In this document: positions 54,405 to 63,353 of the stretch, piece after piece | How positions within the stretch are numbered: the stretch's first letter is position 1 | How the letters are laid out: each line of letters begins with the position of its first letter | NCBI GenBank assembly: GCA_964571765.1 | Contig: CAZNDH010000006.1 | Location: forward strand, 32,615-96,614 | Source: ZC4RG35 sp964571765 | GTDB lineage: Bacteria; Actinomycetota; Acidimicrobiia; Spongiisociales; ZC4RG35 | DNA length: 64,000 nt | Direction of reading: 5' to 3' | The notes under the pieces: generated by a model | Seen by the model: only the letters and a program-made list of their open reading frames with translations | Databases searched by the model: none | What the model was told of the DNA's origin: nothing | Position numbers and translations under genes: made by a program

Positions 54405-54438
54405 CGACCGCCAGGTTGAGGGGCGGTTCCCGTGATGC

Positions 54439-54840
54439 TCACCTCACCGGGCCCCAGCTGTTGGGAAGCCTGGTGCCCTGGTGGAAGAGCATCTGCCATC
54501 CGCCCTCGCTCCGCACCCAGACCGAGCTGCGCCGGGCCTCCTGGCCGGCCTGGCCCACGGTTCGATAGGTGACAAGAGCGGCGTCGGAGGAGATCTCCCG
54601 CACCGCGAAGTCCCGGATGAGCACCCGGGCATGCTCTTCCTTGGTGAGCATGTCGATCAACATCGACTTCTCGTAGACCCGACCCGAGCTTCCGAACTCG
54701 AGGAAGTCGTCGCGGAGCAGTGCGCCCATGCGTTTCGGATCCGACCGTGCCTCCGGCGAGAGCATCTCCAACTCCAGCTCCTGGAGTTCGTCATGCCAAA
54801 GGTGACCTCCCCCCTCGGATAGACCCTTCAGGAGTGACAT
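54439..54840 (-). CDS. NTF2-like (DUF4440) protein
   Basis: 133 residues. LQELELEMLSPEARSDPKRMGALLRDDFLEFGSSGRVY and the ending VWVRSEGGWQMLFHQGTRLP match the DUF4440/SnoaL-like cone fold with an unknown ligand. I use the ATG at 54840; a longer frame overlaps the lipoprotein gene by hundreds of bases. 34 bases before the esterase start, likely co-transcribed. Confidence 0.87.
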   Translation of the reverse strand: MSLLKGLSEGGGHLWHDELQELELEMLSPEARSDPKRMGALLRDDFLEFGSSGRVYEKSMLIDMLTKEEHARVLIRDFAVREISSDAALVTYRTVGQAGQEARRSSVWVRSEGGWQMLFHQGTRLPNSWGPVR

Positions 54841-54853
54841 TGCCCATTCACCC

Positions 54854-55465
54854 TCATGACAACTCCAGCAGCTCGTCGAGCGCCTGCCTGATGGCGTCCT
54901 CTCCCCGGACCCCGGCCCAGGTCTCGACCACGGTCCTGTCCGGGGCGATGAGGACCGTGACCGGTTGGTAGGGCACTCCGTACAGCCCGAAGACCACCTC
55001 GTCGCTGTCCATTCCCCACATGATCCGCCCCGAGGGGAACAGAGCGGTTGCGGCATCGGTCGCCGCCTGCTCGTCCGATTTCCACACCGGAGCCACAAAG
55101 TCGACCCGATCGGAGTAGTCGGCGGCGACCCGGTCTACCACCGGAAGTTCTCGCCGGCACACCGGACACCACTCAGCCCAAAACACCAGATAGACCGGCC
55201 TGCCCTCCTCGCTCAAGGTGTAGGACCGGCCATCGGCGAGGGCCAGGGTGAAGTCGGGAGCGAGCTCCCGGTCGTGCGCCGGGGGCGGCGCCGAGGTGGG
55301 AACCGTCTCTTCAGCCGGCGGTGTTGTGGTCGGACCGGTCGTGGTATCGGAACCTTTCGCACCGCCGGCCACGGTGGTCGCCACCGCGCCGGCGTCCACC
55401 GAACAGGCGGCGACCAGCATCAAGAGAACCGCCGACCGTCTCATCCAGGCAAAGATAGAGGACAT
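54854..55465 (-). CDS. TlpA/ResA-type thioredoxin lipoprotein
   Basis: 203 residues. Lipoprotein signal with lipobox LVAAC and Cys21, a 45-residue Thr/Pro-rich linker, then a TlpA thioredoxin domain: FWAEWCPVCRRELPVVDRV with Cys100 and Cys103, and cis-Pro region GVPYQPVTVLIAPDRT. Outer-face thiol reductant or oxidant. Starting Met could be at 55444 (MRRSAVLLML). Not part of the ccm row but adjacent in function. Confidence 0.87.
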   Translation of the reverse strand: MSSIFAWMRRSAVLLMLVAACSVDAGAVATTVAGGAKGSDTTTGPTTTPPAEETVPTSAPPPAHDRELAPDFTLALADGRSYTLSEEGRPVYLVFWAEWCPVCRRELPVVDRVAADYSDRVDFVAPVWKSDEQAATDAATALFPSGRIMWGMDSDEVVFGLYGVPYQPVTVLIAPDRTVVETWAGVRGEDAIRQALDELLELS

Positions 55466-55609
55466 GCCCTCCAAGCGGGACCTTCGACCCCTAGTCGGCA
55501 CGGTGGTCCTTCACGGGTGCCCTGGGGGAGATCCCCCATAGCAATACCGTGCACCGCCTGGCCCAATCTCGGTGTGCCACAACAGGGTGATCGGCGTATC
55601 GTGGGCGGC

Positions 55610-56752
55610 GTGCGGCTGCTTCACGCCTCGGACTGTTACCAGCCGCGCACCGGTGGCATCGAGACCCATCTCCACGATCTGGCCCGGGCCCAGACCGAGG
55701 CCGGCCACGAAGTCCACATCCTCACAGTTGAAACCGGCCCCCGCGGGGAGGGTGGAGGCCTCGTCGAGGACGACAACGGAGTCACCGTGCACCGCCTTGG
55801 CATCCGAATGCCTTTCAACGCCCCCTTCAATCCGATGGCGGGGCCGCGGGCGGCCCGCATCATCGAGGAGCTCGAGCCGGACGTGATCCATGTCCACGCC
55901 GGGATCGTCTGTCCTTTCGCCTTGGGAGTGGCCAAGGAGGCGATGGCTCGTGGCCTCCCGGTGGCCATCACCTGGCACAGCATGCTCGACCGCTCCCGAC
56001 CAGTCCTCAAGCATTGGGCGGCGCTCACCGGTTGGGCCGCCGCCCCCGCGGCCTTGTCCGCGGTGAGCCGGGTGGCCGCCGCCGAAGTGGCCCGGGTCTA
56101 CGGCGCCGGCGTCAACGTGCTCCATGACGGTATCGACCAGGGGTTCTGGTCGCCCGGAGTTACCGACGCCAACCCCGCTCCACCTCTGCGCTGTGTCACC
56201 ACGGCCCGCCTGGTGCCCAAGAAGGGACTCGCCGCCCTGGTGGGCGCTTTTGCCGAGGCGGTAGACGACCTACCCCGAGGCTCGCTGAGCCTCGACATAT
56301 TCGGCGACGGCCCCGATCGTTGGCGGATCGAGCAGGCCATCCGCCAGCGTCGCCTCGAGGGTGTTGTGGCGACCAGGGGCAAGGCCACCAAGTGGGAGCT
56401 GCTCGATGCCTACCGACGCTCTCATGTCTTCTGCGCCCCGGCGAGGCGAGAAGCGTTCGGGATAGCCGGCCTGGAGGCTCGGAGCACCGGTCTGGTGCTC
56501 TTGGGTCGGAGAGGCAACGGCCTGGATGAGTTCGTCGAGCCGGGGGTAGACAGTGTCCTCGTCGACGACACCCGGGAGATGTCACGGGCCCTGGTCCGCC
56601 TCGTTTCTGACCCGTCGTGGTTCGGGATGCTCCGGGCCAACGCCCGCGCTGGGGCTCCCGGCTTCGACTACGACATGATCGTTGAACAAACCATGGACGA
56701 GTATCGCCGGGCGATGGCGATCCGGGCGGGCGCGGTCACCGGGACATCCTGA
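55610..56752 (+). CDS. GT4-family glycosyltransferase
   Basis: 380 residues, GT-B fold. N-terminal RLLHASDCYQPRTGGIETHLHDLAR, central ITWHSMLDR and TTARLVPKKGLAALVGAF, donor-site EAFGIAGLEARSTG with the EX7E motif, and IFGDGPDRWRIEQAI. Likely transfers a sugar from a nucleotide sugar to a lipid or small-molecule acceptor. GTG at 55610 aligns with the family Met; the frame upstream is unrelated. An alternative GTG is at 55601. Confidence 0.9.
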   Translation: MRLLHASDCYQPRTGGIETHLHDLARAQTEAGHEVHILTVETGPRGEGGGLVEDDNGVTVHRLGIRMPFNAPFNPMAGPRAARIIEELEPDVIHVHAGIVCPFALGVAKEAMARGLPVAITWHSMLDRSRPVLKHWAALTGWAAAPAALSAVSRVAAAEVARVYGAGVNVLHDGIDQGFWSPGVTDANPAPPLRCVTTARLVPKKGLAALVGAFAEAVDDLPRGSLSLDIFGDGPDRWRIEQAIRQRRLEGVVATRGKATKWELLDAYRRSHVFCAPARREAFGIAGLEARSTGLVLLGRRGNGLDEFVEPGVDSVLVDDTREMSRALVRLVSDPSWFGMLRANARAGAPGFDYDMIVEQTMDEYRRAMAIRAGAVTGTS

Positions 56753-56793
56753 TCGAACCGGTCTCGCCGGGAGTTTCGGTAGACTCGGACCAG

Positions 56794-57252
56794 GTGTCGC
56801 CTACCACGCTCTTCTTCGCCTACGACGCAACCCTCGACCCGGAACGGCTGGAACGCCTGGCTCCGGAGGCGCGCTTCCTCTTCACCGCCCATTACCCGGA
56901 GACCCGTCTCGACTTCGTCGCTCCAGACAGCGGCGATCCACTTCCCACCTTGAGCCGAGACCCCGGTCACACGGTATGGGGAGGCGTTTTCGAGATCCCC
57001 GATACACAGGTGGGAACCCTGATCCAGCAGGGCCTGGATGAGGGCCGGGTCACCGGGTACGACCAGAAGGCCGTCGACCGGGAGGGGAACAAACACGACT
57101 GCCTCACCTTCGTCGCCGAGGGAGAGGCCAACGGAGGCCAGCGTCCTTCACCCCAGTATCTGGCAGCCATGATCCGAGGGGCAAAGCACTGGAGCCTCCC
57201 CGCCGGCTGGGTCCTCGGCCTCGAGGACCTCGCCGAAGACCCACTCCCCTAA
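56794..57252 (+). CDS. Gamma-glutamylcyclotransferase-like protein
   Basis: 152 residues. TTLFFAYDATLDPERLERLAP and VWGGVFEIPDTQVGTLIQQ match the GGCT-like/AIG2 fold. The usual YGSN loop is YDAT, so the substrate site is altered and catalysis is uncertain. C-terminal PSPQYLAAMIRGAKHWSLPAGWV fits the family. GTG start at 56794, 41 bases after the glycosyltransferase. Confidence 0.82.
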   Translation: MSPTTLFFAYDATLDPERLERLAPEARFLFTAHYPETRLDFVAPDSGDPLPTLSRDPGHTVWGGVFEIPDTQVGTLIQQGLDEGRVTGYDQKAVDREGNKHDCLTFVAEGEANGGQRPSPQYLAAMIRGAKHWSLPAGWVLGLEDLAEDPLP

Positions 57253-57302
57253 CCCCCGTCGTCACCCCTGCTGAGGGCGATACTGATGGCCGGTCTCAAT
57301 GT

Positions 57303-57318
57303 CCCCCGGTTACGGGGG
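57303..57318. terminator. Hairpin in convergent gap, possible bidirectional terminator
   Basis: CCCCCG (57303-57308) and CGGGGG (57313-57318) form a six-pair stem with loop GTTA between the ends of the GGCT-like gene (+) and the aquaporin gene (-). No T-run, so only tentative. Confidence 0.35.
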
Positions 57319-57446
57319 CACCGACGGCAATGTCGACGTCGAGGGATGACCCGCGATCCCAAGAGAGGCTGTTGGCCCTCTCCCCTCTCGCTTCGCTGTG
57401 GGCGATCCCACCGCTCCAGAGGGACTCCAACGAGTGCGCCGAACGC

Positions 57447-58091
57447 CTAGTCGTGGACGGCGAACAACTTGTAGAGGCCCACTGCTATGGCCGCCCCGAT
57501 CAGAGGGGCGTAGAGGTAGACCCACAAAGGGTCGAAGTTGGCCGCCACTGCCGCCGGACCAAATGAGCGCGCCGGGTTGACCGAAGCCCCCGAGAAGGGG
57601 ATGCCTGCCAGGTGAACGCCTACCAAGGTGAGGGCAATCGCGGCCGGAGCGTGGTTGGCGCCTTTCCGGGTCACCGCCAGGATCACCCAGACGAAAACCG
57701 CGGTGAGCAGGACCTCCACCATGATGGCAGTCGACAGCCTCTCGTAGCCGGTGGCGGTCATGCTCACCGCATCCCGGCTCCCTGCCACCGCCCACACCAC
57801 CAGGGAGGCGACACCGGCTCCGGCGAACTGGCCTACCCAGTACCCGATGGCATCGCTGAGGGCGATTCTCTTGTCGATGAGCATGGCCAGAGTCACCGCT
57901 GGGTTGAAGTGGGCTCCCGACACATGGCCCACGACCCAGATGCCGGCAAGCAGGGCGAGACCAAAAGCAAAGGCGATCGCCACGATCTCCGCTGCGCCGG
58001 CGGCGCCACCAACGGCGAGGATTCCCATCGATCCCAATCCGACCAGAATGAAGGTCCCCAGCAACTCGGCCAGGTACTTGTTGATGACCAC
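57447..58091 (-). CDS. Aquaporin (AqpZ-like water channel)
   Basis: 214-residue MIP channel with six TM helices. NPA motifs: HFNPAVT at residues 62-68 (NPA 63-65) and SVNPARS (NPA 172-174). His160 in LVGVHLAGIPFSG and Arg after the second NPA fit the narrow water-selective ar/R filter rather than a glycerol facilitator. GTG at 58091 behind GAGGAGG. Monocistronic, transcribed toward the GGCT-like gene. Confidence 0.94.
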   Translation of the reverse strand: MVINKYLAELLGTFILVGLGSMGILAVGGAAGAAEIVAIAFAFGLALLAGIWVVGHVSGAHFNPAVTLAMLIDKRIALSDAIGYWVGQFAGAGVASLVVWAVAGSRDAVSMTATGYERLSTAIMVEVLLTAVFVWVILAVTRKGANHAPAAIALTLVGVHLAGIPFSGASVNPARSFGPAAVAANFDPLWVYLYAPLIGAAIAVGLYKLFAVHD

Positions 58092-58209
58092 GTCGACCTC
58101 CTCGAACGTCCTGTGCTCGACACTGTTGGGAAACGGTGTTCCCCGGTGTCCAAAGGCTATTGGCCGAAGCGACCAGTGAGGTGGATTTTGCTCCTGCCAT
58201 GATGGGAGA

Positions 58210-58587
58210 GTGCTGGCCGCCCTCAATCTGGGTGCGGTGGCCCTCGGTGTCGCCACCGGTGGCCTCGCCGCCTCGATCCTCTCTGTGGCCCTGGGGGCCG
58301 GGCTCGGTTTCGCCGGGTTCGACTGGGGCCCTGATGCCGGCCTGGTGGCCGGTGTGCTCGCCGGGCTGCTGATCGGGGGATGGATCGCCGGCTGGCGAGC
58401 GTTGCACTCGGAGAGGTTCCATGGAGCGGTCACCGGGCTGCTCCTGGCCTTCGTCCTGGTCGTTGTCGCCCGGTTTGGCGGGAGCCCAGCAGGTGCGGCC
58501 ACGGTGGTGTGGTTGGCGCTACTGGCAGTGGTGGCTTCTGGCTCTGCCGGGTGGTTGGCCGGCCGGCGCAAGGCCGTGAGGCGGTAG
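58210..58587 (+). CDS. Small Gly/Ala-rich membrane protein
   Basis: 125 residues, four TM segments rich in Gly and Ala (GLAASILSVALGAGLGFAGF, LVAGVLAGLLIGGWIAGW, then two more), no charged core. Resembles small YrzE/TIGR04086-type membrane proteins but unassignable. GTG start at 58210. Its final codons carry the -10 of rnpB. Confidence 0.65.
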   Translation: MLAALNLGAVALGVATGGLAASILSVALGAGLGFAGFDWGPDAGLVAGVLAGLLIGGWIAGWRALHSERFHGAVTGLLLAFVLVVVARFGGSPAGAATVVWLALLAVVASGSAGWLAGRRKAVRR

Positions 58588-58590
58588 AAT
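58585..58590 (+). promoter_or_regulatory. Likely -10 element of rnpB
   Basis: TAGAAT lies seven bases before the first base of the P1 helix at 58597 and overlaps the stop codon of the preceding gene. A matching -35 is not clear. Confidence 0.5.
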
Positions 58591-58596
58591 GTGCGT

Positions 58597-58940
<344 letters not shown>

Positions 58941-58943
58941 AAC

Positions 58944-58975
58944 GTCTAAACCCCCTCTAACCAGGGGGTTTAGAC
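58944..58975. terminator. Terminator-like perfect hairpin after rnpB
   Basis: GTCTAAACCCCCT (58944-58956) pairs exactly with AGGGGGTTTAGAC (58963-58975) around loop CTAACC. It sits three bases after rnpB's P1 and three bases past the broken integrase's stop, so it could end both. It may also have served as part of an attachment region. Confidence 0.75.
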
Positions 58976-58978
58976 CGT

Positions 58979-60034
58979 TCAGGGGGTGGCTTCTCGGGCC
59001 GAATTCACCGAGGATTCAACAAGAACCGGCCCGAGACGCGAGTCGACGGCCTCGGTAGTCCGCTGATCGTCGTCCGGCCAGAGGTGCGAGTAGGTGTCCA
59101 AGGTCTCCTGGGCGGTGGCATGGCCAAGACGGCGTTGCACCACCGTCACCGAGCACCCCGACGAGATCAACATGGAGGCAAAGAAGTGCCGCAGCTCGTG
59201 GAACCCGTCACCGGGAGCAATGCATACCCGGTCCCCGGCACGACGGAAGATCGGTGAGAACGAGTTAAGTCTGATCCCCATCCCCCGGTCATTGGTGAAG
59301 ATCAACCCTTCAGCCCCGATCCCGTACTTCTAGATGTGGAGTGCCAGTGCATCGGCCACCACCGCGGGCAAAGGCACCACCCGATTCGAGGCGGCACGCT
59401 TCACCGGGCCGAACCGGGGCTCGCCCCTCGGTGGGGTGACGAGCTGACGATCCACGGTGACGGTGCGGCGGAGGAAGTCGACCCGGTCCACAGTCACCCC
59501 GACAGCCAGATCGGCCACCTGCTCCACGGCCAAAGGGACTACCTCGCGCCGGGGCTTCTCTGGGAGCTTCACGTCGACACAGGGGGTCGTGGTGATGATC
59601 CGGTTTCTGACCGCCGACTTGAACACCGTGGCCACCAGCCGGTAAACACCCTCGACGGTCGACGGCGCCAGGATCCCGGTCAGCTTCTTCACCATGATGT
59701 CGAGGTCGGACGGACGGACCGCGATCAGGGGCATGGCTCCGATCGCCGGAAAAATGTGACACCGGAGGACCGACTCGAGCCGGGCCGCGGTCGACTCCCG
59801 CCACAACTGGCGGTCCTTCCACCCTTCGGCGTACTCCCTAAATGAGATCATGCCCCTCGGGTCGACGTGGGAGTGGGAGGATTGTCGACTCGATCGTGGT
59901 CAGCCAACGGTCAGCGTCGATCTTGCGGGCGAAGGTCTTGGACCGTTGACGACCTGACGACCATCAGGATCCCGATACCGAGCCTGCCACCTGTGCTCCC
60001 CGTACTCCTTGCCCCGATCGCGTACGTGTGCCAT
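58979..60034 (-). pseudogene. Broken tyrosine recombinase/integrase
   Basis: Remnant of a phage/ICE-type integrase. ATG at 60034 with GGGGAGGAG and an Arm domain (HRWQARYRDPDGR). The frame is then lost near 59950 (IDADRWLTTIES reads in +1) and regained near 59875 before MISFREYAEGW. The core-binding domain follows, but between VADLA and VGVTVDRVDFLRR about 25 residues carrying the box I arginine (TGLRxGE in homologues) are missing. An in-frame TAG at 59330-59332 follows ALALHI; after it the catalytic half continues with LIFTNDRG, HELRHFFASML, LGHATAQE and the Tyr in DTYSHLW. It follows the HTH gene with no spacer. Confidence 0.9.
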
Positions 60035-60454
60035 CTACTCCTCCCCTTTTGGAGTCTGGCCGCCCCGGAGGGCGTCCCTGAGTGCTTGCTCGACAACGGG
60101 AGCCTGCTCGTCCGTGAGCCTGCCCGCGAGCACCAAGAGCAACAGCATTTGGAGGTCGGCGGGATCAAGGACCTGGAGCCGGCCGCGGCCCGGATCCAGT
60201 TTGGACCGACTCGTCAGCCAGTACCTCACTGTGTCAGCGGGCACCGGATCTCGTCCGGGTATCGCCAACTGCTCGGTCTCGTCGGCGGGAACCAGTAGGT
60301 CTGTCACGTATACGTCGAGCGCGAGCGCCAAGCCGATCAAGTCCTCGACTGTGACCCGACGCTCCCCATTCTCCAGGCGGAGCAGTGCACTCGGCGTGGT
60401 CGGCTTCGAGCTGGAACCGAGTCTGTCGATGCGATTTAGAAGACGTTGGCGCAA
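60035..60454 (-). CDS. XRE-like HTH regulator, N-terminally short
   Basis: 139 residues from TTG at 60454. PTTPSALLRLENGERRVTVEDLIGLALALDVYVTDLL is the second half of an XRE HTH and the hinge, but the first helix of the HTH (normally a RLREERGLSQRELA-like segment) is not present in any frame that I can see. The C-terminal half is helical. Its TAG is followed immediately by the integrase ATG. Either truncated or starting on a non-canonical codon; a longer frame would overlap the divergent gene at 60479. Confidence 0.5.
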   Translation of the reverse strand: MRQRLLNRIDRLGSSSKPTTPSALLRLENGERRVTVEDLIGLALALDVYVTDLLVPADETEQLAIPGRDPVPADTVRYWLTSRSKLDPGRGRLQVLDPADLQMLLLLVLAGRLTDEQAPVVEQALRDALRGGQTPKGEE

Positions 60455-60478
60455 AGTGCGCCGCGAAAGGAAGGAATC

Positions 60479-60775
60479 ATGAGCAATGAAGAAACGACGA
60501 TGGGTACTGGCGAGTTGATCCCAACCCCTGGCCCTTCCGCAAGCCTCGAGAAGCTCCAGCGTGCCTACCAGCAGTTTGAGTCTGGCGACGCCCCCGAGTA
60601 TCTCAAGGTGAGTGGTCTGGCAACTCGCTATCGCTCGTCGGCGGGCGTTGTCATCCAATCCATGCCGGCGGACCCTGTCGAAGGCCTGGGTTGCACCGAA
60701 TGGGAGGCGCAGGACGAGGGTAAGGTCTGTGTGGCATCACAACCTGTGGTGCGACTCTTCGCCTGGATTCCATAG
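60479..60775 (+). CDS. Small protein of unknown function, 98 residues
   Basis: MSNEETTMGTGELIPTPGPS start, then a helical piece (SLEKLQRAYQQFESGD) and a small strand-rich end (GKVCVASQPVVRLFAWIP). No family known to me. AAGGAAGG lies eight bases before the ATG. Diverges from the HTH gene; codon use is less GC-rich than in the dcw region. Confidence 0.6.
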   Translation: MSNEETTMGTGELIPTPGPSASLEKLQRAYQQFESGDAPEYLKVSGLATRYRSSAGVVIQSMPADPVEGLGCTEWEAQDEGKVCVASQPVVRLFAWIP

Positions 60776-60919
60776 GTAAATAGCGAGATTGGTCCGCGAG
60801 GCTGGGACGGGACGGGACGAGCAGTGGCCGGGGTGACCTTCAGCCTGACGTTCTGACTGCAGCCCGCCCCTGACCCGGCTAACTTTTCCGCTCGCTGAGG
60901 GAAATCCCACAAGACAAAC

Positions 60920-61180
60920 TCAGCGAGTGAATCCCCCGCAGTCCACCTGAGCACATCGGGAGTCGGCGGGGGTTTCGCTTACTCCGACACCATCCCACGG
61001 GGTAACTCCCCGGCGGGCTAACCCGGTTCCTGTCAGCTCGCCCGACTCCATCACCCAACCCCACGCCCGCGCTTGCTCCCATTCCGGCCGGCGGCGTAGA
61101 TCTTCGGTGTCGACCTCCGGCCATGCGGTGAGAGCCTCGAGGAGTTGGCGCATGGCCGGTGTGACTGGCGTGCAGGACAT
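60920..61180 (-). CDS. Small possible winged-helix protein
   Basis: 86 residues. PAMRQLLEALTAWPEVDTEDL and ELTGTGLARRG look like winged-helix or small DNA-binding pieces, but the assignment is weak. Start at ATG 61180 (MSCTPVTPAM); a longer reading to 61210 is possible. Composition less GC-rich than the core. Confidence 0.45.
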   Translation of the reverse strand: MSCTPVTPAMRQLLEALTAWPEVDTEDLRRRPEWEQARAWGWVMESGELTGTGLARRGVTPWDGVGVSETPADSRCAQVDCGGFTR

Positions 61181-61220
61181 GGCGGCGAAGTATCGCCCAG
61201 CTATCACCAACCAAACCAGT

Positions 61221-61451
61221 TCAGCTGGTCTGGGTGTCCGCTGTTAGGTCTTTCAGCAGCTCGTGGCAGCGGTTGGCTCGACGTTCGTCGGCCTCCTGGC
61301 ACTCCCTAATGAACTCTGCCACTTCCCCATGTTCCGTCTGCCGGGCATCATCCAAGAACTGCGCGTAGAGGTGTGAGCCTTGGAGAGCGTGGTATTGGAT
61401 ACTGACTAGGTCGAAGACGATGTCTTCGGTGATGTCGTGGTTGCTTGACAT
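61221..61451 (-). CDS. Small ferritin-like/helical conserved protein
   Basis: 76 residues from ATG 61451: SNHDITEDIVFDLVSIQYHALQG then ECQEADERRANRCHELL. All helical with paired acidic/His residues; I recall it as a short actinobacterial hypothetical related to the ferritin-like four-helix fold. Metal binding not proven. Confidence 0.6.
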   Translation of the reverse strand: MSSNHDITEDIVFDLVSIQYHALQGSHLYAQFLDDARQTEHGEVAEFIRECQEADERRANRCHELLKDLTADTQTS

Positions 61452-61783
61452 GGGCCACACGTACCCGGATCCCTCAGAGCAGAAACCACAGGCCAGTCGC
61501 GGAGCTTTCTGATGATTTCCCGAGGCAGCCCGCTCGAAAAGGAAACCCCCGGTTGACATTCCGTTTGTGACACGTCTCGCCGCCCGGAGGTTGCCTTGGG
61601 CTGCTGACCGCCTGTTGTTGACCCAAACACCCAGCAGCTCCGGAACCTACACCAAAGAGTAGGGGGTCTGACACCGAGTGCCGGATCCGGGATGGTTGCA
61701 GTCGGTCGTTTGCTTTCCTAACGCGTGATGTCTCGTGACGCTCAGGCTGGAGCTACGGAGTGTGAAAGGCCGCTCTGTAGATT
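61452..61783. other. Gene-free stretch, 332 bases
   Basis: No reading frame with convincing composition or ribosome site, and no tRNA-like fold. A TTGACA (61552-61557, + strand) is present but without a matched -10 near a start codon. Confidence 0.5.
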
Positions 61784-63208
61784 GTGGTGGTGCGTCGCGG
61801 TTTGCTCGCCGTTGTGCTCGGCTTAGGTGTGTTGATGTTCGGGTGCGTCCCGGAAGCAGCTCCCCCGCCTTCGTCGACCGTCACCACAGCCTCCCCGTTC
61901 ACCACACCTCCGCCGACGTCGACGACCATGTTGCCGCGCTCCGAGTTCAGCCGCATGGGTCTATACCGGGCCGACCCACGCACCTTGGAGCCGATCCGCA
62001 CTTCCGAACCATTGACGACAGGGGATTCGATGTGGGGTTCCACCTCGCCGAATGGGGAATGGCTCGTGCTCAACGTCTGGTATGGCGGCACTCCGGAAAC
62101 CGACATCTTGCGTGTGATCAACGTTCAGTCAGGGGCAGTGGTGTCAGAAGCCGAGGTTGGCGCTCCACAGCCCGGACTCGAGATCGCCAACGATGGCACG
62201 GTCTACCGGCTTGCCGAGAACATGAATCTGCGCGTGGAGGTCTTGGTGCCCGGCACCGAGGCTTTTGACGGCCTTCTCTCACTCCCTAATGGATTCAGTC
62301 CGTGGAGCTCGACCGAGATCTTGAACGCGAATCGTCTCGGATGGTTTGGCGTTGTCACGTCGCCCGATGGTTCTCTGGTCGCTGCGATCGGCGTCGCCGA
62401 CATTGCATCCGGAGAGTTCGACGTGTACGAGCTTCCCGGTGTGACGCTAGAAGGAAGCGAAGAGTTCGACGTCGGAGACTGGGTGGTCGGCGAGTTCTAC
62501 CAACCGGGAGTCGCATGGAGCCACGATGGTTCGAGTGTCTATGTGGTCCACGCCGACGAACCCGTGGTTACGGTGATAGACCTGACCAACGGCACCGTTG
62601 TTGAGCACAACTGGGAAGCGCCGACTGCTTGGCTCAACCGTCTCATCGCAAATTGGAACCCTGTCGCTGTTGCAAAAGGGCCCGAGGCCGGGGCAATTGC
62701 CAGCGCGGCGCTGGACCCAGATGGGCTGACGCTGTATGTGGCCAGCGAAGTCGGGGAGTTCGTTGGTTTGGAAGTAGGCGACTGGCACGTTGAGTGGAAG
62801 CCGCAAGGAGTCCAAGCCATCGACCTCGCCACATGGGAGGTGGTCGGCACCTGGGACATGCCCACCGCTCAGGTGTCCCTCACGCCCGACGGTGCCAGGT
62901 TGATCGGCTGGGGGGTGACGCGGAAGGACACGGTCGATACGACCATCTATTCCGGACATCCGGTGGTCGTGATCGACACCGATACCCATGAAGTAGTGGG
63001 AGAGGTGGATCTCCCGTACGACGACCTGCGGTTCGTCTCATTCTCGGCCGACGGGTCATACGTCTACTTCACCCAGTGGGATGAAACTTTCCTGTCTGTG
63101 GACTTGTCGACCAACGCCTTGGTGGGCACCTACAAACTGGCCGGTGGGATAGGAGGCGTATTCGGTGAGAGCGGGCTAGTAGCTGCCCCGCTTCAAGTCG
63201 GGTCGTAG
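61784..63208 (+). CDS. Secreted lipoprotein with beta-propeller (YVTN-like) repeats
   Basis: 474 residues. Lipoprotein signal MVVRRGLLAVVLGLGVLMFG-C with Cys21, Ser/Thr-rich linker, then repeats such as SHDGSSVYVVHADEPVVTVIDL (by position about 230-260) and VVVIDTDTHEVVGEVDL and FSADGSYVYFTQWDETFLSV, consistent with a six- or seven-bladed propeller. Extracellular role unknown; no peptidase motif. Third-position GC lower than upstream genes. GTG start region at 61784-61792 is a run of GTG codons, so the exact start is arbitrary. Confidence 0.82.
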   Translation: MVVRRGLLAVVLGLGVLMFGCVPEAAPPPSSTVTTASPFTTPPPTSTTMLPRSEFSRMGLYRADPRTLEPIRTSEPLTTGDSMWGSTSPNGEWLVLNVWYGGTPETDILRVINVQSGAVVSEAEVGAPQPGLEIANDGTVYRLAENMNLRVEVLVPGTEAFDGLLSLPNGFSPWSSTEILNANRLGWFGVVTSPDGSLVAAIGVADIASGEFDVYELPGVTLEGSEEFDVGDWVVGEFYQPGVAWSHDGSSVYVVHADEPVVTVIDLTNGTVVEHNWEAPTAWLNRLIANWNPVAVAKGPEAGAIASAALDPDGLTLYVASEVGEFVGLEVGDWHVEWKPQGVQAIDLATWEVVGTWDMPTAQVSLTPDGARLIGWGVTRKDTVDTTIYSGHPVVVIDTDTHEVVGEVDLPYDDLRFVSFSADGSYVYFTQWDETFLSVDLSTNALVGTYKLAGGIGGVFGESGLVAAPLQVGS

Positions 63209-63353
63209 ATCACCTCGGGTCCGCTAGCGCAACACCCTGCCAAGCGCGGATAACGATATCTCCGGAAGTGCGCGAGATCGGCACCTGCGCCTAGGACGCA
63301 CACGGGCACTCGCCTCGGATCTGAGCCGGGAGGCGGCCGCCGACTGGGCCCGG

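Noticed and set aside
57360..57385. Second hairpin GAGAGG...CCTCTC near the aquaporin stop
   Set aside because: Short stem with long loop and no T-run; too weak to call a terminator.
60479..60658. N-terminal extension of the HTH gene
   Set aside because: Antisense to the 98-residue gene with a good ribosome site and without HTH residues.
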